From the NCBI RefSeq assembly GCF_000004195.4, contig NC_030678.2, positions 137,951,047 to 138,015,046 on the forward strand: DNA of 64,000 bases. Direction: 5' to 3'. Position 1 is the first letter of the stretch; each line of letters opens with the position of its first letter. Source of the DNA: Xenopus tropicalis (Eukaryota > Chordata > Amphibia > Anura > Pipidae). The position numbers and the translations under genes are program-made. The notes under the pieces are model-generated. The model was not told where the DNA came from and did not search any database. It saw nothing but the letters and a program-made list of their open reading frames with translations. This document shows, piece by piece, positions 13,052-24,478 of the stretch.

Positions 13052-13221
13052 TTACTGGCTCTTAGGCTGGTCCCTGTCAGCCATTGCTCCAAATCCCAGT
13101 GAAAATATTTGGCTGGCTCTTTGCAGCTGCTACTCCCACCCACCTGCATTGTGGACGGATTTGACTTTGGTGGTAGAAGTGGATGGGGTTGCAGCTGGCA
13201 GCAGCAGCAGGCAGACAATGT

Positions 13222-13305
13222 ACTGAGATATAATTATTATTATTATTATTATTAACATTTATTTATGAAGCGCCAACATATTCCTCAGCGCTGTACTGTA
13301 TTCTG
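13222..13305 (-). mobile_element. LINE 3' tail (L2/CR1-type) ending in ATT microsatellite
   Basis: On the minus strand the text runs GTACAGCGCTGAGGAATATG, then TTGGCGCTTCATAAATAAAT, and ends in ATA/ATT units. This is the same tail as 38570-38826 on the plus strand, which ends in ATAC units. Short tandem repeats after the 3' end are typical of L2/CR1-clade retroposons. Only the extreme 3' end is present (5' truncation). Confidence 0.7.
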
Positions 13306-14718
13306 TCATTTCTGCTTAGCTCTAACATATCTTTCCATTGGTTTTGGCACATTTCTATATGTTTATTCTAGTACTGTATAATATGAGTTTCAATCTCTTG
13401 ACATATCAAGAATTCAAAAAACCTACTTCATTAAAGTCATTTTAGGTCAACATTTCAACACCACACAGGGGGATCTTCCTCGGGACAAGAACACACCACA
13501 AGTGTGCCAACAGACATTTATAACTACCAATACTTCGCCCTAATACAGTAAAAACATGAATCACAGCATATATACACATTATATGACACTTAAACAGCAC
13601 AGGTAAGTATTTAGGTTGAACAGTGCCCATTTTTTCAATGCAATATGATTAATGACAAAGTAGCTGTCTGGATCTATCACCCATTCTGTTGTGCTTTTTT
13701 ATCTGCTCAATTACCATAGCAAACAAACTAATTAAATGGTGATTTAGCGCAAATTGCAGATCTTCAACTTTACAATAACTTTTAGTAAGATATAGAAGGC
13801 AGTATTCTAACACAGTTTGCTATTAGTCTTTATAGGGTCTTACTTTGTATTCCTTTACTGCTAGATAAAATATTACCAAGGGTTAGGATTTTTTGTTTTC
13901 TATAGATATTTACATATTATTTTATCTAGAAAATCTTTTCTCCCTGCATAGAGTACCATTAGGAAGTAAAGTATAGGTCATAGATATCTTTCCACCTATT
14001 AGTCATTTATTAAAAGGTCCAAATTGAAAAGAACGAATGAAAAAAGACATAGAATAAATGAGAAAACAGTGTCTATTTGGTCCTGTCACACAAATGCCAG
14101 CATCAGAAAAACACGAAAACCTCTAAACCATGAAGCAAAGAAGAATCTTCCACTTGCAAAAGGGACTTCTCTCATTGACTTCTGCAAGATCTTAAGGGGT
14201 TTTAGATGGTGTATTTTTGCTTTCGGATTTGTCACGGTTTTTTCACATAATAAATCACAAAAAATATTTTTTTCTGCAAGAAAATCGTATTCGTAACACA
14301 AAATGTAAAGAAAAAAAAACAACTACCTTAGTAAATGCCCCCATAGAAAATGTATGTGTTCAACTGCTCAGAGCAGAGTTTCCTAACTATCAGACTGTGC
14401 ATTTTTCATCAAGTAAATATACACAGGTCAAGGTTTAAAAGATTTTCCATGCCATCAGTATCCTTCTTTTGCAACTATTTTGCTGGATTGCAGCTAAAGA
14501 AAACAGTAATATGTACATCTGATTTTATAATTTACACTGAGTATATTTATTTAGTGAAAATGTAGATAGCAAACTGTTATTACTACTGCCATCACAATCG
14601 TTTACCAGGCCAAATATCACTTTAGAGAGACAAAAAGCTCTGCTTACAAAGTTTGGTCTAATTGTAGGTACCTAAGGGCTGATCACTGCTGAACATGCAA
14701 CTTCTATTGTCTCTTTAA
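13306..14718. other. Non-genic stretch
   Basis: No gene recognised. Overlapping ~70-90-codon frames on both strands around 14.0-14.5 kb are AT-rich and featureless. Confidence 0.45.
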
Positions 14719-14991
14719 GGGCTCTGGCACACGGGGAGATTAGTCGCCCGCGACAAAACTCCCTGTTCGCGGGCGACTAATCTCCCCGAGTTGCCTTCCC
14801 CGAAATCGCAGAAAAAGACTCACGAGCCTTTTTCGGCGATTTGCGCGAAATCGCGCCGCCGCGTGTGCCATCCCACCGACGAATTACATGTTCGCCGGTG
14901 GGATGGCAGGGGAAGGCAACTCGGGGAGATTAGTCGCCCGCGAACAGGGAGTTTTGTCGCGGGCGACTAATCTCCCCGTGTGCCAGAGCCC
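14719..14991. mobile_element. Perfectly palindromic MITE (273 bp), GGGCTCTGGCACACGG family
   Basis: The two ends form an 83-bp inverted repeat without a mismatch (14719-14801 against 14909-14991), and the insertion is flanked by TAA on both sides (14716-14718 and 14992-14994). Each arm contains its own 20-bp stem (GGGGAGATTAGTCGCCCGCG with its complement). The centre holds two more stems, around GAAAAAG/CTTTTTC and CCGACGAA/TTCGCCGG. CpG-dense against a CpG-poor background. Non-coding; PIF/Harbinger-like by its 3-bp duplication. Confidence 0.96.
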
Positions 14992-14994
14992 TAA

Positions 14995-15955
14995 GCCTGC
15001 CAGCATTGCTACTGCAATTATGTAAAGTTAATGAATTTATTTATCATAATAATGGGCCCATTGTGACACCATAACTGCAATGAAGGCTGGGTTTACTGTT
15101 AACAATGGAGGTTGTGAAGTTATATGGTATAGAACATGTTTGCAGCCAGAAACATTGTATTATTATATTGTAAGTATTATGGTAATATATGTTGCACTCG
15201 AATTTTCTCAGAAAGTTCAGAAAATTAATAGTTAAAAACATTATTATCCTTTAATTATATGAAGAACATACAAACCCTATGGAGCCTAGATCCCCTCTGT
15301 GCCAACGTGTTGCCATTTATGGAGGTTGATACTGCTTTATTACTGAGAAGCACAGTTCCAGAACCACAACTGGCCCATTTGATTATATCACTTACAATTA
15401 GCATATTTATGAACATTAGGACTTTTATTACATTAATCCCTTAACAGAGAAGGAGAGATAGCTCCTACAAATAATAGCATTACATAACTATACTTTTAAT
15501 AGAAAGGAATCGTTTTCTGTGAAAAGTACTTTTCCAAATTACAATAAGAGAGAGAATTTAGCTACATTTTCAATCTCTAACAATACTAAGGGGGGTTACA
15601 AGACATAAAGCAGATTTGTATGTTCCTGAAATACTGGAAAATCTAAATGGTATGCAGAAAGGGATGGGTAGTAAGACAATGTTTTTCGATTATGGAAACA
15701 AATGCAAAAGAAAATGCATCCCTGAAGTAAAATAGTTTTTTTTCCAGCAATAGCAGGGTCTGTGGTTGATGCATATTGCTATAAAGAGCTTCCAAGAAAC
15801 TATTAAGTGCAGTTATGTCATACATGGGCCCTTGAGTTGTTGCAAACAACAATACCCAGCAACCCTGAATTTGTGGTCCACAATAGCTGGTTGGTGCCAT
15901 AAAGCTGCTATTATTCAGCAACTTTATCTGTACTGACACAACATCAGAGTCGTTT
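14995..15955. other. Non-genic stretch
   Basis: No gene recognised. Around 15825-15905 is another degenerate copy of the text also seen at 440 and 11.9 kb. Confidence 0.45.
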
Positions 15956-16440
15956 CGGTTCAGGCTTTTTGCTGCCGAAAACCTAATTTTTTCACCCCCC
16001 CCCCAATTTTATTTGCGATTTATTATGCGACAAAACCGAATGAAAAAATACGCCAGCTAAAACCTGTTGACATCACATAGAAGTCAATGGCAGATGTCCA
16101 TTTTGCAACTGTGACATCACATAGAAGTCAATGGCAGATGTCCATTTTGCAACTGTGACATCACATAGAAGTCAATGGCAGATGTCCATTTTGCAACTGG
16201 AAGATCTTTCTTTGCTTAGTGTTTTTTTTTTTACGCTGGCTATTGTGCAACAATACTAAAAAAGTTGCGGTTTTCCTGTGACATATCAAAAAAGTTGTTT
16301 TTCCACAACTTTATATTATTTGTGCTTTTTCAATTTGGATTTTTTTTTAGAATTGACTGATATTTGTGGAAATTAGTTTATTTGTGGTTTTAAAAAAATA
16401 TAAAACCATGAATATCTGAATGTTAATATATTACCCCCCA
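15956..16440. repeat. Dispersed repeat with three perfect 44-bp tandem copies
   Basis: Positions 16069-16200 hold three exact head-to-tail copies of a 44-bp unit starting GACATCACATAGAAGTCAAT. The surrounding text (GTGCAACAATACTAAAAAAG, TTTGTGGTTTTAAAAAAATA) looks like a frog dispersed repeat, and a diverged relative of its right part is at about 47270-47500. Non-coding. Confidence 0.8.
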
Positions 16441-16645
16441 GAAAGTGTGTGTTGTGTAGTGCTACTGTTTTTCCAGCTTAGGTGAGCATAATACATTAGA
16501 ATAGTGGGATCTGGGTAGAAATATGTTACTTCAGCCTTCAACCTTCTTGTTAGATGTTAACAGTGATTTTATGGAATTAGTGTCATTGTGTGTGTGGCTG
16601 GAGATCTGCACATATTTTTGAGCAACAGCAGTTTGATTATCTTAA

Positions 16646-17004
16646 AGGGGTTGTTTAGCTTTAAATTAACTTTTAGTATGATGTAGAGAGTAATATTCTG
16701 AGGCAATTTGCAACTGGTTTTCATTGTTTATTTAGTTATTTAGCTTTTTATTAAGCAGCTTTCCAGTTTGGAATTTCAGGAGCTATCTGATTGCTAGGGC
16801 CTAAATTACCCTAGCAACCAGACATTGATTTAAATGAGAGTTTGGAATATGGATAGGAGTGGGCTTTTATATAATAAAAATTAGCAATAATTATAAAATT
16901 GTAGCTTTATAGAGCATTTTTTTTAGATATTGGGGTCAGTGATCCAGATGAAAAGTTGCTTAGAATTACTCTTTCTTTAACATACTAAAAGTTGAACCAC
17001 CTCT
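16646..17004. mobile_element. Kolobok-like MITE (359 bp), AGGGGTTGTTTAGC family
   Basis: The left end AGGGGTTGTTTAGCTTTAAA and right end TTGAACCACCTCT are inverted and flanked by TTAA on both sides (16642-16645 and 17005-17008). The TTAA duplication fits Kolobok elements, which are abundant in frogs (piggyBac also uses TTAA). The internal phrase CCTAGCAACCAGACATTGAT is characteristic of this family. A second copy in the opposite orientation is at 44838-45036. Confidence 0.88.
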
Positions 17005-17008
17005 TTAA

Positions 17009-17609
17009 AATGCTATGGTCAATAGCACAGAGGGTGATGTTTCGCATTTTGTTCACACCCTTTTTCAAAATACTAGCTGGCAAAAATGCACTCTACAGCA
17101 AAATGTCCTCTATGAAACATTCTCAGATAATTTTCTACTGGAAATGAAGTAGTGAGAGTTTTCAGGCTACAATTACCAGACAAGCTTCTGTACTGACATT
17201 TTCAAGCAATCCTCATAGACAGCAATGGAGGGCTGTTTTGAGTGATTTAATGAATTTTTAGTGAGGGTAAAAATGCAACAGACAAATCAAGAAACATGAA
17301 GTAAATGTAGAATATATATATTTTGCTCTTTATATTTAAATTAGGAAATGTATGTATATTGGTCCTTTAATTCCCTGAATGAAAAAAATCTACCAGAAAT
17401 GGAAGAACTACTTTTTAATTTGTGTAGAGTGCCATGCCAGCACCATGTGTTCCCATAAGTTAATATGGAACCCAAAATAGAGAATCAACTTTGCTGGCAT
17501 GCTGGCACATCAGGGTATTCTATAATATACATAAGGAGTAATAAGAAGCTGCCTTGCTCAGTCCTTCAATGAAATAGCATCCAGAAGATGGTGGCATAGT
17601 ATGGATAGG
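17009..17609. other. Non-genic stretch
   Basis: No gene or firm repeat recognised. Confidence 0.45.
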
Positions 17610-17617
17610 GCTAAAGG

Positions 17618-17991
17618 CAGTGATCCCGAACCCGTGGTTTGCAAGCAACATGTTGCTCCCCAAACCCTTGGCTGTTACTCCCAGTGGACTCAAAGTAGGT
17701 GCTTATTATTCCTTTCTTGGAGGCAAGTTTTGGTTGCATAAAATCCCAGTGTAAGGCCAAGCAGAGCCTTCTGTAGGCTTCCAGTAAACATAGGGGCTAT
17801 CAAATAGATAATCATCACTTTTATTTGGCACCCCCAGGAACTTTTTTTATGCGTGTGTTGCTCCTCAACACTTTTTACATTGGAATGTGGCTTACATTCT
17901 AATGTAAAAAGTGTTGAGGAGCAACACACGCATAAAAAAAAGTTCCTGGGGGTGCCAAATAAAAGCAATGATTAATGGTTGGGAACCCCTG
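17618..17991. mobile_element. hAT-type element (374 bp) with internal long hairpin
   Basis: The left end CAGTGATCCCGAACC and right end GGTTGGGAACCCCTG are inverted, with a perfect 8-bp target duplication GCTAAAGG (17610-17617 and 17992-17999). Diverged relatives occur at 51864-52070, 52814-53080 and 62560-62690, sharing GGCAAGTTTTGGTTG-type text. This copy differs in having its right part duplicated as an inverted repeat. Confidence 0.93.
17818..17965. repeat. Long hairpin, 71/72-nt arms
   Basis: Arms 17818-17888 and 17894-17965 are reverse complements except for one substitution and one extra A, separated by the 5-nt loop GGCTT. It lies inside the hAT element. Transcription from either strand would give a ~70-bp nearly perfect double-stranded stem. 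Confidence 0.97.
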
Positions 17992-17999
17992 GCTAAAGG

Positions 18000-20461
18000 T
18001 TGTGTTGTAAATTTATGGCCCTTGAGTAGTTGGAGACCCCAAATGTATCTGTACATTTCTCTCACCATACCAAAGAACATGCCCATTATTTCATGTCATA
18101 GGACAGATGACAATTTTAAAATGTGCCTCCAGAAAGGATTACAAATACCAGTGTCTGAGGTTAGTCTGAGGGAGATTTTTTCCCCAGGTACCCAAAATTC
18201 CCCCAACAAACAGGTTAGGAGTTCTTAGTTACTAGTGCTTGCTACACTACAAATTCATCCAGTATTCAGGCTCACACTAACCGATTTCATACTTTACCAT
18301 ATAGCAGTCAAATCTTTATTTTAACATAATAAAAGGTATAAGAGTTGATCTTGTTACATTACATCCTTGATGAGTTTCACAATGTTTTCATTCCATCCAG
18401 TTCCATCTACGCAGCATGAGAAATACCACAATTTAGTCTAACCTATCTGGCCCACTGAATAACTGCAACCAAATCCCCAGCTTTTTCATAGTTCATTGAG
18501 TCTTGTGGTTTTCCATATGCACTGCACATATTCATGGTCACAGCGTAACATATTATTAAGATTGTGAACACATCCCATCCCTGAATATTCATTATGACAG
18601 GCATGTGGACCATGTGGACTAAGGATACTAAGTCCTTAGTAAAGCAAGTCTTTTTCCCAAAATAACCACAATCTTTATGAGAGGCATTCCATTTAGATTT
18701 GTAACAACCCCTCTGTCAGACTCATGGAAAATAATGAACATGCTAAATGAAAAAAACCTGCCCAACTGGCTTGTAGAGGCCGTCTCTAATACCATCTCTC
18801 TGATTAGCCAAGCACATAATTCTAATTACAAACAAACCAGGCCATCAATTACAGCCCAACTAATCTAATACGACACAATGCACATGGTGCCTTTATTCAT
18901 TTTTAACATATTGTTGATTTTTATTACAGAATGTATCCTGCAGTCATGGTTTCATTAGCTTTAGTAAAAAAATAATCACAAAGCTCTCTGAGCCTCTTTA
19001 TAGATGGAAAAGCATGACCTAGAAAGCTAACAAGAAATATGGGCCTAGATGGTCCACATAATATAAACTGGCTTACAGCATCTTCCTGTGATGCTAAAGC
19101 AAGCTATGTTATGGTGCTGTATCTTTCCACGTCCATCTGTCAATTATTTATATAGTAATTTAAAAGAGTAATTAGCGAAGGCGAGCTGGATTGCTGTAGC
19201 AATGAGCGTGAAATTGAGCTTTTCCATTTATTGATAATGATCAATAAACACAGAGTGTGATAGAGCAGGAGACAATTTATACCACTTAGAGCAAAAAAGC
19301 TGTGAGGCTACCTCCAGCCTGAAGGCAGTAGTCCCATTCGCTTGGAACCTCAACTTAAAGGTTCATTAGGGCAATATTTGGGGTAAACTCACTATGTAAT
19401 TCATTTTAAGCTCATTAACAAATGTTAGGCTACTGGCTATAGGGTATTACAGGTAGCGTTTGAGACAAAAGTACTAGGATACACAATTCCTTTCTTTACT
19501 GACCAGCACATATTCTATGCCATTGCTAGCAGAATGTTCATACCATGTGCTGGATGTTAAAGCCATCAGCCACCATTTAATTTTATAAGAAGCACTTAAC
19601 TCTCATATCCAGCTTAGCCTCTATTTAAACAAAATCTGCTCTTTGCCTTTATAAATTAAACAGTTGGAAGGGCAGGAATTTGCCGCTAATGCATTAAAGC
19701 ACATTTCTTTAGACCAGGTAGATCTATGATATTCCAAGCCATTGCTTCTGTGAAATGAATAGTTTCAACTTTTGATAAATGTATTGACGTTTATATAAGC
19801 ACTTTCTGGGGGTTTTTTCCATTATTTAAAGCTCATATTTTCCACAGTCGCAACACGTATTTATGCAGGATGTATACAATATGCTTTGCCCTTATGCTGC
19901 GATATCTATTTAAAAAGAAGAGAAATGAAAGATTAACTAAACTGATAAATAGGAAATATCCTCTGTTTAAGGCACAATCAGTGCCTGACTTGCATGTTAG
20001 CTTGTAATGTGGTTCCATCTGCCATCTACTAATCATATAACCAGAACCAGACATGTCTCTGCAAATCATGGAAGCCTTTCCTATTGGAAGCATCTGTAGT
20101 AGCAGTAACTTAGTTTGTCCCTTTCCGCATCCAGCTGCTATGTTCAGAGCTTATGATGCTTTTTATTTGATTTACGTTACTAAATTTAGTGCAAGAACTT
20201 GAAATAAGGTCTCTCAGTCACTATCATTTGTACCCTACAGAAGGCCTTGTTTGCAGGCTACTAAGATGGAACATGCCTATTCACATCTATGAAAATGGAT
20301 TATGTCTATTCACGCTATGCAGTCAGATCAGATTGCCTTTAATTTTTTAGGCCCGGAGTCCAATAGGGCTGAAATAAGCCTACTATTTTGGTCTAATCCA
20401 AGCAGCCAGACAGATGCACCCCCATTTAGTTATGACCTGAATCTAAATTGTAGCGTATATA
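18000..20461. other. Repeat-free 2.4 kb stretch, possible regulatory DNA
   Basis: No transposon or gene is recognised across ~2.4 kb, in contrast to the rest of the window. The part 18680-19290 is notable for homeodomain-type TAATTA/AATTA motifs (for example TTCTAATTACAAAC and GAGTAATTAGCG). It also has the symmetric TTTATTGATAATGATCAATA at ~19228-19247, whose paired ATTGAT/ATCAAT resembles ONECUT-type sites. The reading as conserved non-coding DNA is inference from texture only. Confidence 0.3.
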
Positions 20462-20780
20462 TACAGGTATAGTATTTGATATCTAGAAACCCATTAACCA
20501 GAAAGCTCTAAATCACAGGAAGATCCCATTAACCTAATTTTAATAAAATAATTTCCATTTTAAAAAATGATTTCCTTTCCTCTGTATTGTTAAAACAGTA
20601 CCTTGTACTTGATCCTAAGATATCATTAATCTTTATTAGAGGCAAAACAATATTATTGGGTTTATTTAATGTTTAAATGTTTTAGAAAAAAATAAGGTAG
20701 GTTATCAAAATTAAGGAGAGATCCCTTATCCGCAAACCCTCAGGCTCCGAGCATTCTGGTTAACAGGTCCCATTCCCGTA
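20462..20780. mobile_element. Dispersed DNA element with ACAGGTAT...CCTGT ends
   Basis: The left end ACAGGTATAGTATTTG and right end AACAGGTCCCATTCCCGTA are weakly inverted. Internal landmarks are AAAACAGTACCTTGTACTTG, GAGGCAAAACAATATTATTG and CTTATCCGCAAACCC. The same landmarks occur at 23010-23215, 27185-27475, 33885-34040 and 55085-55320, so this is the most frequent family here by recognised copies. Non-coding. Superfamily unassigned; a hAT relationship is possible. Confidence 0.75.
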
Positions 20781-21063
20781 TATACATTTTATGCATAGGT
20801 TCATAAGCTTTTTTGGGGGTCACCATGAGGCCCCCACCAAAGGTATCTTTAGTTATTATTTTATATTTTTCAAATATCTGTTATGATATATGGGCTTATA
20901 TGTTATGTTATTGGCTTCAGGAGACCTATGTCAATTCTAGTTGTCGCCTTAGCAAATCCCTTAATCATATGAGTCTCAGGGGCCAAATTTAGAGTGTAAG
21001 CTCTATGGTGCAGATTCAAATGGGAAGAAAGGAAGGTAGTAGCACCATGTGGACCACCATACC

Positions 21064-21256
21064 TTAAAGGAGACGGAAAGGCTAAGTCACTTGGGGGTGC
21101 CAAAATGTTAGGCACCCCCAAGTGACTTTAATCGCTTACCTTTTACCCTTTTATTCGTTTTACCTTTTACTGATACCGCTCACAGCCACCCCGGGCTGGT
21201 GCGGTCTTCTCCTAACAGGAGCACTAGCCCGGGGTGGCTCTTGAGCGGTATCAGTA
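21064..21256. mobile_element. MITE with two strong hairpins
   Basis: It begins TTAAAGGAGACGGAAAGG. Hairpin 1 pairs GTCACTTGGGGGTGCC (21086-21101) perfectly with 21111-21126. Hairpin 2 pairs ACTGATACCGCTCACAGCC (from 21169) with the segment ending 21255, through a GC-rich stem around AGCCCGGG. The right terminus is not visible. Degenerate text of this family occurs at about 45615-45700. Confidence 0.75.
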
Positions 21257-21289
21257 CTGGCTCCCACAATGTTCACATCTCAGAGTGTA

Positions 21290-21636
21290 GGAGCAGTGCC
21301 AGCATTGTGTCACTGTATGTACTGCCTGCCCTGTGCTGATTGCATGTATGGCACACCCAGGCAGCATAGGGCAGGCAGAGTATGGCACACACACATAATT
21401 ATATGGTCCCTAACGTGTGTAATGAATGAAGGGTGATATCCCTGCAGTGAGCACCAACCATTTGGGTTTTTGCTGCGTTACCACCATTAATGTGGATATG
21501 GTCTTAAAAGCTCTTGTGATAACATGAGTGTGATTCAAAAAAGGGGAGTGGTCCAAACTGGCTTCTATTATCGGCCCTTCACCACATAGGCCAGAAAAAG
21601 TCTGGCCCTCGGTACCACAGAAGTTGAACAGCACTG
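21290..21636 (-). mobile_element. hAT-type element, CAGTGCTGTCCAAC family, short copy
   Basis: Read on the minus strand, it starts CAGTGCTGTTCAACTTCTG, then GAGGGCC and GGGCCGATAATAGAAGCCAG. This is the same order as the large copy starting at 62695 on the plus strand. Beyond the shared part it carries only about two copies of the GTATGGCACACAC/GGGCAGGCAG unit that is tandemly expanded in the other copy. The far boundary near 21290 is approximate. Confidence 0.75.
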
Positions 21637-21644
21637 CCTTAAAG

Positions 21645-23009
21645 GACCTAAATAATTTCCGTAGACAACTTGGAGACCTTCCTCGCACACCCAGGCACTC
21701 CAAGGTAAGAAGCTTGGTGCACAATGTTGGAGGGATCGGCACCCTCCCAAACAGTTCCAAAAATAAAAAGCAGTGGCACTCAGAGCGGTTACAAGCAGGG
21801 CAAGCCCTTGCAAATTCGTATTGCAGAGGTTATTATTTTCCTAAATAATTTCCCCCATCTAATGTGGTGGCTACCAACAGAGACCACATTCAAGATTTGG
21901 AGAACAATAGTAATTAGCAAAACCTGCTGAGCACTCTGGCCCCTCAGTGCAGTGATGAAAGGAGGGTGTATCCCCCCCCGAAACGTTGATCAAGATGGTC
22001 ATAATAAATGGGGTAAGCTCCCCGACTGCATATGTTTGTGTGTGCGGCTCCGTTACAGAAACAGTTCCCTCAGTGCAGTGGGTATGTTGGGGCACACACA
22101 TGATCATAATAAATGTATGCATTTTTGTGATGTTGGATAGTGGAATCAATCAATACATTTTTGTCACATACATGCACATTAAGCTTGCCTCCAACAAAAA
22201 GTAAACATTAAAAACCCAGAGGGGTATCTTTAGAGATAGTTTTATTAATGTTAAGTACAACAATGTTCTGACCCACAAATGGCTCCTCAAGATGCTTAGG
22301 AGGGGGGTCTCCATTATGCTCTTTAACAATTTGCAGTGCTTTTTGTACAAAATAAAAAATATTTGTTAGTTTTGAACCAGATTTATGCTCAGACAGCTAA
22401 CATCATTGCTTTATTTGGGTACCCCAAGAACCACTGAAGTACAAGGTCTTAGTATTACAAAGAAAAAGTAAATCAGTTAGAAACAAACAATGCAATTCAG
22501 CTTAGTGTATAGTGTTCTCTAGTTTTTGGGTCAGTAAAGGATAATCAGGGTTTTTTATGCATTCATCTGATGTCAGGATTCATTACTTATAAGATATTTT
22601 ATTTGTAGATTTTTTACATTAAAGAACAGCTGTATTGTTAATTATATGAATTTCTTTTAGTGGAAAGGGTACATTTGTCATCTGTGACGGTGTAAGCAAG
22701 TTTCCAGGTAGCAGGCTTCTGTGCCATAGTGTGTGGGTGTAAATGTTTATATCTCTTTACAGGTGACAGATTGTCTGTGTGGGTGCTTGGTTTTATGTGT
22801 TTGCAGGTTGCCTGCTTCTGTGTGCACACATTGTGGTAATAAGCTGTACATCAGCAGCAGGGAACCTCATTCAGCGTGTTCAGGTTATTGCTGTTTGTGC
22901 ATCTATGTGTGTACAAAGAGCAATGTCTACAGCTATGCATTGGGCAGTTTTCTTGGTTTTCTCAGCATAAATTCATTTTTGTTTTTGATGATTTTACCCT
23001 CAATTTTTA
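21645..23009. other. Non-genic stretch with probable old repeat
   Basis: No gene recognised. The segment 21.70-22.11 kb contains CCCCGAAACGTTGATC followed by AATAAATGG, and then a partial local duplication (TCAGTGCAGTG and GATCATAATAAATG recur). This text is typical of a frog dispersed repeat end. The rest is AT-rich with no motif. Confidence 0.4.
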
Positions 23010-23215
23010 TATACGGTTATTGCCTTTCCGGATAAAGGGTCTTTCCGTAATTTGGACCACCATACCATACCTTAAGTCTGCTCCAATAAGATTAATTTTA
23101 ACTTAGTTGGGATCATGTACAAGGCATACTGTTTTATTATTACATAGATAAAGGAAATAATTTTTTAAAAATGTAATTATTTAATTAAAATGGAGTCTAC
23201 GGGAGATGGCCTTCC
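23010..23215. mobile_element. Fragment of the ACAGGTAT family
   Basis: It contains TTTCCGGATAAAGGGTC, CTTAGTTGGGATCATGTAC and ATGGAGTCTACGGGAGATGG, matching the antisense orientation of the 20462-20780 family. One end is missing. Confidence 0.7.
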
Positions 23216-23891
23216 TGGAACTTGACACTTACTGGACTTTCTGAATAGAACATTTTTATTAAAAAGTCTCAGTAATTCAGAAAAAAAACAAGCTTATTAC
23301 ATGACTGCCTCTCACAACACGTGCACCCACTCCCTTCTCTGAAATCATGGGAGGTGTCTGGGCATCACAGCTACCAGCCCTTGCAACTCAGCACTTTAAA
23401 TGCGGGCAATCGCACCCCTGGGAGTTTCACCACTGGGTGGTGGAAATAATTTTCTTTTTATGATTGGTGCCCTTTAACATTGTCTGCATTAAAACAGATG
23501 CCAAATCGAAAAAAAAAAATCTTGAGAAAAAAGCATGAACCATAGTCTATTGTGTAAAGGTCTGTGTTTAATACAGGTTTGTTTTACAAACTGATTAAAA
23601 TGAGAATCAACACTCAGGTTTTCCAAGATCTCCGTTTCTGTAAATATTGCTTATCAAAGCAAACTATCAGCAGGATATTATCTGAACAAACAATCAGTAA
23701 CTGTTTCAACAGGGTTATCAAAAGGCCTACTGTGGCAGCTGTTACACAGTTGGTGTATGTGACCATAATGTGACCAACATTCATTTCTCCGGTCATGAGC
23801 CGTGATTATCCAGTGTTACGAGCTACACCTAGTGGGCAAAAGTCATGAGATGAGCCCCCAGGACATTATGCTGACGTACCGGGCAGTTTAA

Positions 23892-24474
23892 AGAATTACT
23901 GTCATGATTTTTATGGTATACTTGTATACATTTTATTTCTAAATGACACTGTTTACATACCAAATAATTCACTCTACCATTTAAAATGTATTCTTGAACC
24001 AACAAATATATATTTTTTTAGTTGTAATATTGGTGTGTAGGCACCACCTCAGTGCATTGTGCCTGAGTCTGAGCTTTCAGAAGGAACCAGCGCTACACAT
24101 TAGAACTGCTTTCAGATAACCTATTGTTTCTCCTACTCCCATGTAACTGGAGGAGTTGCAAGCCCAACTTGGATTTCTAAGGGCTGTGGCACACGGGGGA
24201 GATTAGTCACTGGCGAAAATGTAAATCGGCGAAAATGTAAATCGCCGGTGGGATGGCATACGCGGCGCGTGATTTCCCGAAATTGTTATTAAGTGGTGGG
24301 GGCAATGGCCCCTCCCCCTGCAGCAGAACTGCACGAGCATATGCACACGTGAGGGGTGGGGAGGGAAGGTGCAGGGGGAGGAGGCCGACAGGGTTGTCTA
24401 GGGTGCCTGGTACGCTTGGCTCACCCCTGACTGATGCATTTTGAAAAAACATGTTTTCCCATGACAGTATTCCT
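23892..24474. mobile_element. Kolobok-like MITE (AGGAATACTGTCATG family) disrupted by other repeats
   Basis: The ends AGAATTACTGTCATG and CATGACAGTATTCCT are inverted and flanked by TTAA (23888-23891 and 24475-24478). The body matches the shorter copy at 52222-52417 (ACCAAATAATTCACTCTACC, TTGGTGTGTAGGCACCA). Between 24180 and 24428 it is interrupted by a fragment of the GGGCTCTGGCACACGG palindrome and a fragment of the 5356-5556 hAT family. Confidence 0.82.
24180..24428. mobile_element. Two fused repeat fragments nested in a MITE
   Basis: Positions 24180-24267 resemble the GGGCTCTGGCACACGG MITE (AAGGGCTGTGGCACACGG, then GGCGAAAATGTAAATCG given twice). Positions 24268-24420 resemble the 5356-5556 hAT element (GGTGGGGGCAATG, CCTGGTACGCTTGGC). 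Neither is complete. A deletion joining two insertions is the simplest reading. Confidence 0.65.
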
Positions 24475-24478
24475 TTAA

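Noticed and set aside
20775..20900. Polyadenylation site or 3' UTR end of a gene
   Set aside because: AATAAA-type hexamers are frequent throughout this AT-rich DNA and none follows a supported exon.
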